The notes below the pieces were generated by a model. The model was given only the letters and a program-made list of their open reading frames with translations. It was not told where the DNA came from and did not search any database. The position numbers were made by a program, and so were the translations under genes. A stretch of 64,000 nt of DNA, taken from the IMG/VR virus record IMGVR_UViG_3300009103_000014, positions 1 through 64,000 of that record. One strand, given 5' to 3'. Below are positions 31,341 to 39,501 of this stretch, in pieces. How positions within the stretch are numbered: the stretch's first letter is position 1; every line of letters starts with the position of its first letter. This DNA comes from a virus.

Positions 31341-32038
31341 ACCCAATTCTCTGCTATTATAGGATCATTAGCAAGTTCAGAAGGATTTGGACTACCATGA
31401 AAAACTAATACACTTGTATCATTATCTATTGTTGTAATATCTGAATTGTATTCTGTGGTACCCATTCTTTTTAATCCGCCGTTTAATACTTCCCATTTAT
31501 AACTCATTACCCATTTTTTAGGCCACCAAACTTTGTTGTCGCCTAAAATACTTGTTAACCAATCTTGGTCGCCTTTAAACTTATTAATAATTTTTGTTTT
31601 ATCATTTAAAAAGTCTACATAATATTTAACAAAAGAATTAGCCTTGAACATCATAACAGAACTATTACTTACATGGTAATCTGGCATAGAGTGTCTATTA
31701 AAATCTTGACATATATTAAATTCTTCTGGTGAATTCTCAAACAATTTATCTAATTGTCCTACAATTACAGTATCTAAATCTAAATATAATACAAGACCTT
31801 CCCATTGTTGTTCATTAAACATATTAGTTTTATACCACCAGGCTTTATTACCTTTTTGAAATTGTTCATCAACAGGAAGTTCTATAGGTATAACACCAGG
31901 TATATTTACATTTAACTCTGTTGTTAAGCAATAAAAATTAAAAGGTTGATGTAGATGTCGTTTGACGCTATTGTATAATTTCTGTACATAAGAAATATCA
32001 TACTTTGGTGGTACCCAAACACAAGCTACATTTACCAT
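31337..32038 (-). CDS. Glycosyltransferase, GT8/GT-A-like
   Basis: A 233-residue GT-A-type glycosyltransferase candidate with LYLDLDTVIVG (D-x-D metal/nucleotide-sugar motif), an N-terminal VACVWVPPKYD strand, NSSVMMFKAN and a C-terminal FHGSPNPSEL motif with the His typical of GT8-type active sites. It would transfer a sugar from a nucleotide-sugar donor to an unknown acceptor. TAATG junction with the upstream cupin gene, ATGA with the FkbM gene. Confidence 0.8.
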   Translation of the reverse strand: MVNVACVWVPPKYDISYVQKLYNSVKRHLHQPFNFYCLTTELNVNIPGVIPIELPVDEQFQKGNKAWWYKTNMFNEQQWEGLVLYLDLDTVIVGQLDKLFENSPEEFNICQDFNRHSMPDYHVSNSSVMMFKANSFVKYYVDFLNDKTKIINKFKGDQDWLTSILGDNKVWWPKKWVMSYKWEVLNGGLKRMGTTEYNSDITTIDNDTSVLVFHGSPNPSELANDPIIAENWV

Positions 32039-32394
32039 TATACTTTTCTACCTATCGTTCTACGAACTATATCATTATGGTTAAACTCTGCCCAATACAA
32101 TTCAAAAGCAACACCATCTTCTATGCCCTCAAATTGATGGACCATTCCAGGCTTAACTACTGTAAAGTCTCCTGGACTTAAAATTGTTTCGTCTATTAAT
32201 CCGTCTTGATCATTATCTTGCCAAACACGAACAAGCATCTTTCCTGACTCTACAAAAAATCCGTTAAACTTATATTTGTGTTCATGTTCTGAACATTTAA
32301 ATCCTGCTTTAAATTCTATTCTATGAAATTCTAATACACCATTGGCGTGTATTAATTCTGTTTGTCCCCATACTTTTCCTGCTTTTACTGTCAT
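32038..32394 (-). CDS. Single-domain cupin
   Basis: A 118-residue cupin barrel: motif 1 SEHEHKYKFNGFFVESG (H37, H39 and an E) and motif 2 PGDFTVVKPGMVHQF (H86) give a likely metal site. Between the motifs, residues 60-70 (DNDQDGLIDE) look like a calcium-binding DxDxDGxID loop, unusual inside a cupin. Sugar isomerase or epimerase-like or sensor function is plausible next to glycosyltransferases. ATGA overlap with thyX upstream. Confidence 0.8.
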   Translation of the reverse strand: MTVKAGKVWGQTELIHANGVLEFHRIEFKAGFKCSEHEHKYKFNGFFVESGKMLVRVWQDNDQDGLIDETILSPGDFTVVKPGMVHQFEGIEDGVAFELYWAEFNHNDIVRRTIGRKV

Positions 32395-33056
32395 GCTATA
32401 TCTCCTATTAATGGAAAAATCTTTGCTATAGCTATAGCACAGGCGTGAGCTATTTCCATGTGTTCTTTTTGTGTTCCGTGAGCACTTCTTAAATCAATAT
32501 AATGTACCCAGCTTCGTAAAGTACCATTCATATACAAAGTTGTTTTAGTTAATCCTTCTGGCAAAACTGCTCTAGCTTGTTCTTTAGCTATTCCGTTAGT
32601 TATTGCCCATTCATAAGCTCTTTCAGAGGCTTCTATGACTCCTTGTTGATACCTAAACCAATCCATAGTTAATTGAACATCTTCTGTTGGAATTGAATTT
32701 TGTCTATTAACAGGGTCTTGTAATCTTGTTTCTTTAGTAGTATACCAATCTTCCATTTGTGTAGGGTCAGCATAACGTTGACTAAATTCTTGAAAACTAA
32801 AACTACGATGTCTAACTATTTGATGAGCAATATCTCTTGTTGTTTTAATTTCCAAACAGGCATTAACCATTTCCAAAGGTGACCAATGTTGATGTTTAAT
32901 CAAATACTTAATTAACTTTTCACTAGTTGCTTTGTTTACTTGATTACTTGGATTGCTTACTTTGGCACAATAGGCTATTAACTCTTGTATATTATCAAGA
33001 CCTAAATGCTTATATTCGTCTGTAGGTTGTGTATACGATACTAATTTTACATTCAT
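32391..33056 (-). CDS. thyX: Flavin-dependent thymidylate synthase
   Basis: A 221-residue ThyX, which methylates dUMP to dTMP with methylenetetrahydrofolate and FAD/NADPH. The signature RHRSFSFQEFSQRY (RHR-x-x-S-x-x-E-x-S-x-RY) is present, with C-terminal TLRSWVHYIDLR containing the conserved Ser/Arg region. Standard length. It is the promoter-proximal gene of the thyX-cupin-GT-FkbM string and is driven by its own sigma70 promoter, consistent with early dNTP synthesis. Confidence 0.95.
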   Translation of the reverse strand: MNVKLVSYTQPTDEYKHLGLDNIQELIAYCAKVSNPSNQVNKATSEKLIKYLIKHQHWSPLEMVNACLEIKTTRDIAHQIVRHRSFSFQEFSQRYADPTQMEDWYTTKETRLQDPVNRQNSIPTEDVQLTMDWFRYQQGVIEASERAYEWAITNGIAKEQARAVLPEGLTKTTLYMNGTLRSWVHYIDLRSAHGTQKEHMEIAHACAIAIAKIFPLIGDIA

Positions 33057-33076
33057 AATAATTTCTCTATAATACT

Positions 33077-33105
33077 ATTATAACAAAACTTACAACAATG
33101 GTCAA
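33077..33105 (-). promoter_or_regulatory. sigma70-type early promoter for thyX
   Basis: TTGACC (33100-33105), 17-base spacer, TATAAT (33077-33082) on the minus strand, abutting the stop of the upstream methyltransferase. Confidence 0.8.
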
Positions 33106-33747
33106 TCATTTTAAAAACACAGCCTCTTTTTTAAATTGTCTTGGTTGCCACTTATAGCCATGTGACGCTAATAGTTCTTTCATTTTTCTGTGGGTGTGTT
33201 TTTCTTGTTGACTTCGTCTAGGCAACTCTACTACTAAACATACGTCATTATTTTTTAAAGTTTCCAATGACCCTAGTATTACTTCTTCCTCTGTACCTTG
33301 TACGTCTATCTTTATATACCCAACGTTGGTTAAATTGTAACTATCTAATGTATGTACTGAAGTTGTTTCTCCACTATCTGTTGTTGCCCATTCACTATTT
33401 AAACTACCAGCACCACAATTTTTAGCATTTGAATACAATACTTGATCATCTTTTTCTTCTTTGCCTAATGCTAAATTATATAATGTATAGTTTTCACTAG
33501 TGACATTTTTTTCTAAACATTTACAGTTATCTAGGAAAGGTTCAAAAGCATGAACATGATTAAATTTTTCACAGAGAGGACTTGTCCAAAATCCAATATT
33601 AGCACCAATATCTATTGCTATTGTATTAAAGTCTTTTACCTTTTTAAGAGTAAAGTCTCTACTATACTTTTGATAATGCCCTTCAATTATTTGCTTTTCA
33701 AAGTGGTAGTCATAATCTGGCATCCACCAACCTTTTACATTTTTCAT
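33106..33747 (-). CDS. FkbM-family methyltransferase (2)
   Basis: A 213-residue SAM-dependent methyltransferase: AIDIGANIGFWTSPL (motif I), VHAFEPFLDNCK, YIKIDVQGTEEEVILGS (FkbM hallmark DVQGTEE) and LVVELPRRS. Its ATG lies in the stop of the next FkbM gene (ATGA). Tandem with 33744-34388, with which it shares architecture, implying duplication; both act presumably on sugars of the same glycan. Confidence 0.87.
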   Translation of the reverse strand: MKNVKGWWMPDYDYHFEKQIIEGHYQKYSRDFTLKKVKDFNTIAIDIGANIGFWTSPLCEKFNHVHAFEPFLDNCKCLEKNVTSENYTLYNLALGKEEKDDQVLYSNAKNCGAGSLNSEWATTDSGETTSVHTLDSYNLTNVGYIKIDVQGTEEEVILGSLETLKNNDVCLVVELPRRSQQEKHTHRKMKELLASHGYKWQPRQFKKEAVFLK

Positions 33748-34388
33748 TTCATTACCACGTTTCGGTTATAACTATCCCAAGCAACAATATCATAATTGAG
33801 ATGTTCTCGACAATAATCTATTCCAGATGTATCACCTGCTTCTGCTTCTACTACTAGTACAGGTTTGTGTTTTAGAATAGTTTCTTTTGCGCCTGCTAAT
33901 ACTCTTGTTTCAAATCCATCAACATCTATTTTAATATAATCTACTTGAGGTATATCAAACTGATCCAAAGCATAAATTCTATGATCTTGCCAGTTTGTTT
34001 TTTCTCCTACCCTCTCAACCATCATATTAGCACCGCCACTAACTTTAATAACTTTTTCTGCTTCACCTAGTCCTGTATGAAATAAAGTTATTTTGTCTAG
34101 GGGTATGTTATGAGTAAAATATGCTCTTGGTCTATAATCAAAGCAATATACGTGATTAAAGTTGTTTGCTAGATACCTAGCATATTCTCCATCTCTACAT
34201 CCAATATCAATAGCATTATTAAACGAATCAATATGTGGTATACTGGCTACCCATGTAACTTTACAATGATGGTTTGGAAATTCTTTATTTCCATCAACAC
34301 TTTTAAAATAATCTCTTTCATACCAATCAGGCTGGTAACCACCTTCTACTGATTGGGGTAACTCGACAGGTTTAATTGGATACATCAT
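33744..34388 (-). CDS. FkbM-family methyltransferase (3)
   Basis: About 214 residues: AIDIGCRDGEYARYL (motif I), YCFDYRPRAYF, YIKIDVDGFETRVLAGA (FkbM hallmark) and LVVEAEAGD. Start placed at the ATG 34388 (ATG ATG TAT...), overlapping the end of the cytidylyltransferase gene; ATG 34394 or TTG-type starts upstream are possible and no strong SD discriminates. Tandem paralogue of the preceding methyltransferase. Confidence 0.82.
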   Translation of the reverse strand: MMYPIKPVELPQSVEGGYQPDWYERDYFKSVDGNKEFPNHHCKVTWVASIPHIDSFNNAIDIGCRDGEYARYLANNFNHVYCFDYRPRAYFTHNIPLDKITLFHTGLGEAEKVIKVSGGANMMVERVGEKTNWQDHRIYALDQFDIPQVDYIKIDVDGFETRVLAGAKETILKHKPVLVVEAEAGDTSGIDYCREHLNYDIVAWDSYNRNVVMK

Positions 34389-35235
34389 GTTCATACCACC
34401 GTTCAATATCATTTTCTGTTAGCTTGTTAGTTTCGCCTTTCCATATTTCAATAATATGTGCTGGCTTATCACTTTTGTTTCTACCTTTATGCCAATACCC
34501 TTTTGCTATATCAACAGGATTAGCAGGAGCCAACGTCCACACATTTGCTCCATCAAATGGATTACCCATTAATGTCCAATTAACTAATACTTCAGCTTCA
34601 CCACTAACAAGGTTCCAAGTTTCACTTCTGTTTTGATGACGTTGCATACTCAAACTACTATGTGGGTTAATAACTAATTCTTTAACCATAAATCCTTTGC
34701 CTTTATATAAGTTTCTATAATGCCCCCAACTACGAACAACTTTAGGTGCCTTCCAATTTTCTAATAACCAACTACTTGAATTCTTTTTATCTTCTCCACC
34801 TACACCAAAAACAAATTGTACCTGGCTTTCATCATAATAATGAGAAACTTCTGGTATATTTTCTCTTGTTCGATCACCGCCATTAGCAAATATAACAGTA
34901 TCTTCCCAAGAAGCAGTTTTTGAACCTACGTTAAACACATTACCAGCAAGAACTTTTTCAATAGCATCTATGGCAGTTCCATCAGTCCAAACTTGGTCAC
35001 CATTTATATTTGTATCATTAAATGTAATAGCTTGATCTACACATCTTAATTCTTCAACAACAGCAAGACGCTCTTTCATAGGCATAAAAGGTTTTCCTTT
35101 TTTACGCCTTAACCATTCATCTGAATTAAGACCGACAACTAGTTTATCACCAAGTTTTCTTGCTTCTTTAAACAAAGCAATATGACCTGAATGTAATGGG
35201 TCAAATCCGCCAGTTACTAATACAATTTTAGACAT
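34372..35235 (-). CDS. Cytidylyltransferase-like domain fused to mannose-6-P isomerase type II cupin
   Basis: A 287-residue fusion. Residues 1-175 form a nucleotidyltransferase of the TagD/HldE-C type: GGFDPLHSGH (9-18, HxGH-like), ...RKKGKPFMPMKERLAVVE. Residues about 185-285 are a cupin like the C-terminus of bifunctional GDP-mannose pyrophosphorylase/phosphomannose isomerase enzymes (SLSMQRHQNRSETWNLVSG, then DIAKGYWHKGRN). It could make an activated sugar or polyol phosphate from an isomerised precursor. A combination I do not know as standard. Two bases downstream of a glycosyltransferase gene. Confidence 0.82.
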   Translation of the reverse strand: MSKIVLVTGGFDPLHSGHIALFKEARKLGDKLVVGLNSDEWLRRKKGKPFMPMKERLAVVEELRCVDQAITFNDTNINGDQVWTDGTAIDAIEKVLAGNVFNVGSKTASWEDTVIFANGGDRTRENIPEVSHYYDESQVQFVFGVGGEDKKNSSSWLLENWKAPKVVRSWGHYRNLYKGKGFMVKELVINPHSSLSMQRHQNRSETWNLVSGEAEVLVNWTLMGNPFDGANVWTLAPANPVDIAKGYWHKGRNKSDKPAHIIEIWKGETNKLTENDIERWYEHDVSN

Positions 35236-35237
35236 TA

Positions 35238-35924
35238 TTATTGACTAGAGTATAGATTAATAACTTCCTTTTTCCAGATATCACTGTACTCACAATTCCT
35301 CATATTATCAAACCAAGGTCCTCCCAAGGTATAATGTAAAACTTTTGGTTTTACATCTGCTGTTTCTTTATACCAACCAACAAGCCAATTATAACTGTGA
35401 TGTAGACTACCTATTTCCGAATCATCTAACCAACTAAACCTATGGAGGTATTTTCCGGTGGTGTTAGGGTCGTTAATAAGCTCACTAGTTAACTTTTTAT
35501 TGCTAGGGTGTCCACAGTTAAACAAAACAACAGAACTCCAATTTTTCCGCGGATATGGTAGTTGTAACTGGTTATCCATTTTAGTACCTTCACTGATATT
35601 ATATTCATGTTGAACACACATTACAGCATATTTGTCATCTGCTTGATCAAATATTTCTTTAGCATCTGTTAAAAATACCATATCACAATCGCAGAACATA
35701 GCCCAGCCTTCATAGTTGTTTAAAAATGGAACTAAAAATCTAGTAAACGTAAATTCTGTACTACCTAACTTATCTACTTCTCTAGTATATGCGCCTTTAT
35801 CTCTTAACTCATTTTGTTTTAACGGTAATACATTTGTTGTTTTAGATCTCTTAAGAATACTATGCTCACAAACTTGATAAGCAATATCCTCTCTACTATC
35901 CCATCCTATATAAACGTTATTCAT
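35238..35924 (-). CDS. Glycosyltransferase (GT-A, GT8-like)
   Basis: A 228-residue protein: MNNVYIGWDSREDIAYQV start, FCDCDMVFL (D-x-D), SSVVLFNCGHP and a C-terminal LHYTLGGPWF motif, the pattern of small marine-phage and bacterial GT8-like transferases. ATG 35924 is chosen: SD GAGGA just upstream and a TAAAATG junction with the preceding gene. Confidence 0.82.
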   Translation of the reverse strand: MNNVYIGWDSREDIAYQVCEHSILKRSKTTNVLPLKQNELRDKGAYTREVDKLGSTEFTFTRFLVPFLNNYEGWAMFCDCDMVFLTDAKEIFDQADDKYAVMCVQHEYNISEGTKMDNQLQLPYPRKNWSSVVLFNCGHPSNKKLTSELINDPNTTGKYLHRFSWLDDSEIGSLHHSYNWLVGWYKETADVKPKVLHYTLGGPWFDNMRNCEYSDIWKKEVINLYSSQ

Positions 35925-35925
35925 T

Positions 35926-36648
35926 TTATCCTCTGAATTCTCCACTACGTCCTGCTTTTTTTCTTCGTGGTCCTTTTGTGTGATCGTATATTTGTCCTAA
36001 TATACTTCTACATTGAACATGACCTTTTTGATCATCGCCAATGTTATGGTTTAAAGTTCCTTTTTCATTTTCAAATTTTAATCTTACTACGTCCCATATC
36101 CAACTGTCGTGCCATTCTTGTTCATTATAAAGCAAATCTGAATCGTACATTTCTTTCATTGCTTCAGCAAATTGTTTAGTATGCGGATGTTTTAAATTAA
36201 AATATAGATAACCACACTCGCTATAATCTGGTCTCGGTCTACCTAAATAAGTTAACATACAATCATCGCGATGTATATGTTCCTTCATCCATTCTATATC
36301 AATCGGATTATAAAATACACTATCGGCATCTATACATATTAATCCATCTGTACCTGCTTTAATTTGTTTTAATATTTCATGTATATAAACATATACTTTG
36401 TAACAAAACCTAACAGCATCAAACTTAAAAGTATCATTTCTAAGATCTGGAACTTCCCTGTCTTTATTTCTTTCAACAAACTCTTTACATTGTGGTATAA
36501 TATCAAAAGTATTTTCATGCTCAACTTCGGGTATGCTATCTTCACTGTAAACAGTTAATTCAAACGGCCAATTATATGTTCTCATGAACCGATGAGCATA
36601 CTCATCATATAATCGTTTATTAAAAGTTGTTACACAATTTATTTTCAT
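35926..36648 (-). CDS. Glycosyltransferase-like protein
   Basis: A 240-residue probable GT-A transferase: N-terminal INCVTTFNKRLYDEYAHRF, then LICIDADSVFYN (D-x-D), and SECGYLYFNLKHP where GT8-type enzymes have the acceptor-side strand. The basic C-terminal tail (GPRRKKAGRSGEFRG) is unusual. ATGA overlap with the membrane protein gene upstream. Acceptor unknown. Confidence 0.75.
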   Translation of the reverse strand: MKINCVTTFNKRLYDEYAHRFMRTYNWPFELTVYSEDSIPEVEHENTFDIIPQCKEFVERNKDREVPDLRNDTFKFDAVRFCYKVYVYIHEILKQIKAGTDGLICIDADSVFYNPIDIEWMKEHIHRDDCMLTYLGRPRPDYSECGYLYFNLKHPHTKQFAEAMKEMYDSDLLYNEQEWHDSWIWDVVRLKFENEKGTLNHNIGDDQKGHVQCRSILGQIYDHTKGPRRKKAGRSGEFRG

Positions 36649-36923
36649 TCTGCTATCTCGTCTACTATCATATTAAATGTTTCTTCGCCTAGTAAATGAT
36701 AAAGTCCGACTACTAATAAAATAAACCATAATAACCAAAATACATAGTAACCTAGTTTTTTCCAACCTAAACCACAAACTTTATATACTGTTTCCATTGG
36801 CAAATACTTTTCAAATAGTGTTGTTATATCCCATACATATCTAAATAGTAAGACATAACAAAACCATCTAACGTATTTGTTTGGTACTGTCTTTTCGTTT
36901 ATAGTCTGATCGTATTTTTTCAT
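36645..36923 (-). CDS. Small membrane protein of glycan island
   Basis: A 92-residue protein with one or two hydrophobic helices (RWFCYVLLFRYVWDITTLF, about 20-38; LGYYVFWLLWFILLVVGLYHLL, about 57-78) and an acidic C-terminus. No family recognised. ATGA overlaps on both sides place it within the 39446-thyX gene string, so it may anchor glycan enzymes at the inner membrane. Confidence 0.7.
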   Translation of the reverse strand: MKKYDQTINEKTVPNKYVRWFCYVLLFRYVWDITTLFEKYLPMETVYKVCGLGWKKLGYYVFWLLWFILLVVGLYHLLGEETFNMIVDEIAE

Positions 36924-37387
36924 ACTTTGTACTCAAAATTTTGTGTTGTAGGATTAATATTAATTAATCTAGCACCATTTCTAATATGGTAATGTGTGGC
37001 CATAGGTGTTAATGGTGATAAAGTCATTATGCTATCTACTTTATCTTTTGCTTTCATGTATCTTAAAAGCTCTTCCATAATCTTTTTCCCTGCTCCTTTT
37101 TTCAAAGACCATACTGTATATGCTACTGCTATTTTACCTTCATCTTTACTCATCAAATCTAGTTCTTTAACAGTAGTAGGTATATCATCTGTATAAGCAA
37201 CACAAATTACACCTTCTATCTCATCTTTATATTTTAAACCAAATATTTTTCTACCTTTTTCTTTTCGAAATTCATTACTTAATTCTGGTCTTACTGGATC
37301 ATGTGCTGGGTCTATTTTATCTAACTCTACTAATTCTGACCGTGAAATCCAACTAAAAAAATCAAAATCATAATTACCTATTTTCAT
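36920..37387 (-). CDS. GNAT-type acetyltransferase
   Basis: A 155-residue protein consistent with the GNAT fold: a V-A-Y-T-V-W-S strand (beta4) followed by the acetyl-CoA loop KKGAGKKIMEELLRYM (Q/R-x-x-G-x-G/A-like) and MTLSPLTPMATHYHIRNGA, the usual beta5-alpha4 region. Family members occur in marine phages near structural or sugar genes. Target unknown; might acetylate an amino sugar. ATG 37387 is preferred over GTG 37393, with AAGGG six bases before. Confidence 0.75.
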   Translation of the reverse strand: MKIGNYDFDFFSWISRSELVELDKIDPAHDPVRPELSNEFRKEKGRKIFGLKYKDEIEGVICVAYTDDIPTTVKELDLMSKDEGKIAVAYTVWSLKKGAGKKIMEELLRYMKAKDKVDSIMTLSPLTPMATHYHIRNGARLININPTTQNFEYKV

Positions 37388-37389
37388 TA

Positions 37390-37596
37390 TCACCCTTCAT
37401 CTTTCCTACTTCCTATATCTGTAATATTGCCACCATCATCGTCAACCCTTTTTTGTTGACTACTATGTAGCTGGGCGACAATTATTGTACATACAGCTAA
37501 CATAGGTATAACGTAAATCATTTTATCGGTTAGATATGCCATAAGATATGTTGGTACTAGTATTATTAGAATAGCATATACAGTCTTTTTAATCAT
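37390..37596 (-). CDS. Small two-helix membrane protein
   Basis: A 68-residue protein: two hydrophobic helices (VYAILIILVPTYLMAYLTD and MIYVIPMLAVCTIIVAQL) and a charged C-terminal tail of about 25 residues. SD AGGAAT upstream. Position between the kinase-like and GNAT genes gives no clear function. Confidence 0.7.
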   Translation of the reverse strand: MIKKTVYAILIILVPTYLMAYLTDKMIYVIPMLAVCTIIVAQLHSSQQKRVDDDGGNITDIGSRKDEG

Positions 37597-37605
37597 ATTT
37601 AATTC

Positions 37606-38571
37606 CTATTTCAAACCATTTAATGTTTCTTGAACTACTCTCCATGTTTTAGGTTTTGTCCAATCTAATTTCTTTGTATCTCTAATAAGTTTCTTACAAG
37701 TACCACTTTCAAATAATGACTCGTCTGTTGTTTCAAACATCTTATTAAATTTATTACTAATCTGAAGCATTGATGCTATACCTTCTATAAAATTTTTAGT
37801 ATGTATATCATCATCTGGGGTTCTATGATATTCAATATGTAATAAAAAATACCACTTCAACATTGTACTATTAAGTACACCTAACATGGGCCTTTTATAT
37901 GATTCGACGTACTTATTCTTTTTTTCATACCCTTGCCATTTTGCTAAAATAGTATTTCCTTCTGGCATACAAAAAGCATTTCCGCCATAGTCAACCCAAC
38001 GTGTTTTGCCCGATTCATAATGTTTCATATAATTTAAACCACTTTTAAACTTTGAATCTTTTAAATCGGCTATTCCGACAAAACCATAATCCCATATTGC
38101 CATATTGTGCTCTAGCAATTTAGAATTTAATCTAGCAATTTCAATAAGTGCTTTAATCCATTCTTCTTTACGATTTATAGGATCATACTTAATGTATGGT
38201 TCATTACATGGATATCCTATTACTTCATAAACTTTACCTGCTGTTGATATTTGTTCAGGAAATCTAATAAGATCATTAAACTCTTTATCTAAATTTACTT
38301 TTTCATAAATTCTTTGTACTGATTCTGTCCTATGATAAAAAGCTCGACCATAATGCGATTGTACTTTTATTGCCCATTTACTTTTATCATCACTACGTTC
38401 ACAAAAATAAGTACTACCATCCTTACCCCTGCCTAGTTGTTCTTTAACAAGATATATAATTTTTCCACCGGCATGAATTTCTGTTAAAATATCTGATTCT
38501 AATGTGTCTGGATTATAAGCATATCCAAATACATTATTCTTAGAAAATACAAGATTATTTTTTTTCGTCAT
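37606..38571 (-). CDS. Protein-kinase-like protein
   Basis: A 321-residue protein with features of the protein kinase/aminoglycoside phosphotransferase-like fold: glycine-rich loop LGRGKDGST (46-54), VAIK-like WAIKV with K69, a YPCNEPYI hinge-like stretch, LLEHNMAIWDYGFVGIADL in catalytic-loop position and RWVDYGGNAF in DFG-like position (DYG). The HRD motif is degenerate, so activity is uncertain; it could phosphorylate a sugar, lipid or host protein. ATG 38571 is chosen for its ATGA overlap with the upstream gene. Confidence 0.65.
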   Translation of the reverse strand: MTKKNNLVFSKNNVFGYAYNPDTLESDILTEIHAGGKIIYLVKEQLGRGKDGSTYFCERSDDKSKWAIKVQSHYGRAFYHRTESVQRIYEKVNLDKEFNDLIRFPEQISTAGKVYEVIGYPCNEPYIKYDPINRKEEWIKALIEIARLNSKLLEHNMAIWDYGFVGIADLKDSKFKSGLNYMKHYESGKTRWVDYGGNAFCMPEGNTILAKWQGYEKKNKYVESYKRPMLGVLNSTMLKWYFLLHIEYHRTPDDDIHTKNFIEGIASMLQISNKFNKMFETTDESLFESGTCKKLIRDTKKLDWTKPKTWRVVQETLNGLK

Positions 38572-39446
38572 AATACCCACTCCTGTATCAAATTCCAAGC
38601 TGTGCCATTCTCCATTTCACTCAAATGAAACTGGTGATATGCTAAAGCATTAAACCATCTTTGACGATCTGGTTCTTGTGATAATCTTTTAGTGTTATTA
38701 ATATCACTTAAATCAAAACTTATTGGCCAACTAGGTGCTTGATCAGTACTAAACACTGGCACACCTTCTGATATTGCTTTAACTACAGCACCACTATTAT
38801 AAGCTATTACACAATAAGCATCTTGAATATCTTCTTCAAAGGATGTTTGTCTAACTAATGGTTTCATTTCGTTTTTCTTTTGTTCTATTAGTTCATGCTG
38901 TAACGGAAACCCAAAAGAATCACAAAACGTTACTGGAGGTTTATATCTAACAATTACTTGCCTATCAGTATGAGTTTGTAACCAATTTACTGTATCATTC
39001 AACCAGTTATCAGCACCTAAATACCATGCCGTTGGTTGGGTAGGCGGGAGAACTAATATATGTCCTGTTGATTTAACCCGCCAAGGTTTAATGTTTACTG
39101 ATGATTTAAAATAATGATCGAACCGATCTTGAGGGAATACTTTGTTTAATTGTTTAAGATTAATGCCATTTTTACTAACACGATACCACGGGTCCTTATG
39201 TTTATGGTGCCCTGCTAAAAAGTAAGCATGGTCAATATGTAAATAATTTATATTATTTGCTATTGCTTTTTTATATACTTCTGCTGTTCCTCTTAAAATT
39301 CCAAAGCTAGTAAGATACGTTGTATTAGATGGTATTCCTTCTTGTTCTAATACGGATATGTCTTTAAATTCGCCACCAGATCCTGTTGTAAATACCCGGA
39401 CAACCTTTGTTGTTGTTTTTCGTCTGGTGCTATAGCCGTATAACAT
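38568..39446 (-). CDS. KpsS/capsule-type glycosyltransferase-like protein
   Basis: A 292-residue protein resembling capsule polysaccharide-synthesis GT-B-like enzymes: ILVLPPTQPTAWYLGAD, a KPPVTFCDSFG segment and the distal DAYCVIAYNSGAVVKAISEGVPVF motif (donor-binding loop typical of KpsC/KpsS and polysialyl-type transferases). It shares its end (RQRWFNALAYHQF...E-x-ENG-x-AWNLI) with the divergent plus-strand gene 39502-40386. SD AGGAAAT and a late promoter element upstream. Confidence 0.75.
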   Translation of the reverse strand: MLYGYSTRRKTTTKVVRVFTTGSGGEFKDISVLEQEGIPSNTTYLTSFGILRGTAEVYKKAIANNINYLHIDHAYFLAGHHKHKDPWYRVSKNGINLKQLNKVFPQDRFDHYFKSSVNIKPWRVKSTGHILVLPPTQPTAWYLGADNWLNDTVNWLQTHTDRQVIVRYKPPVTFCDSFGFPLQHELIEQKKNEMKPLVRQTSFEEDIQDAYCVIAYNSGAVVKAISEGVPVFSTDQAPSWPISFDLSDINNTKRLSQEPDRQRWFNALAYHQFHLSEMENGTAWNLIQEWVL

Positions 39447-39481
39447 TGAATTTCCTATCCATTAATTGAGTTGCTCAGTGA

Positions 39482-39488
39482 TATTTAT
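39482..39488 (-). promoter_or_regulatory. Late promoter element between divergent glycosyltransferase genes
   Basis: ATAAATA on the minus strand, 36-42 bases before the ATG at 39446. The plus-strand gene must use another signal in the same 55-base gap. Confidence 0.5.
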
Positions 39489-39501
39489 TGTAAATAGTTT
39501 T

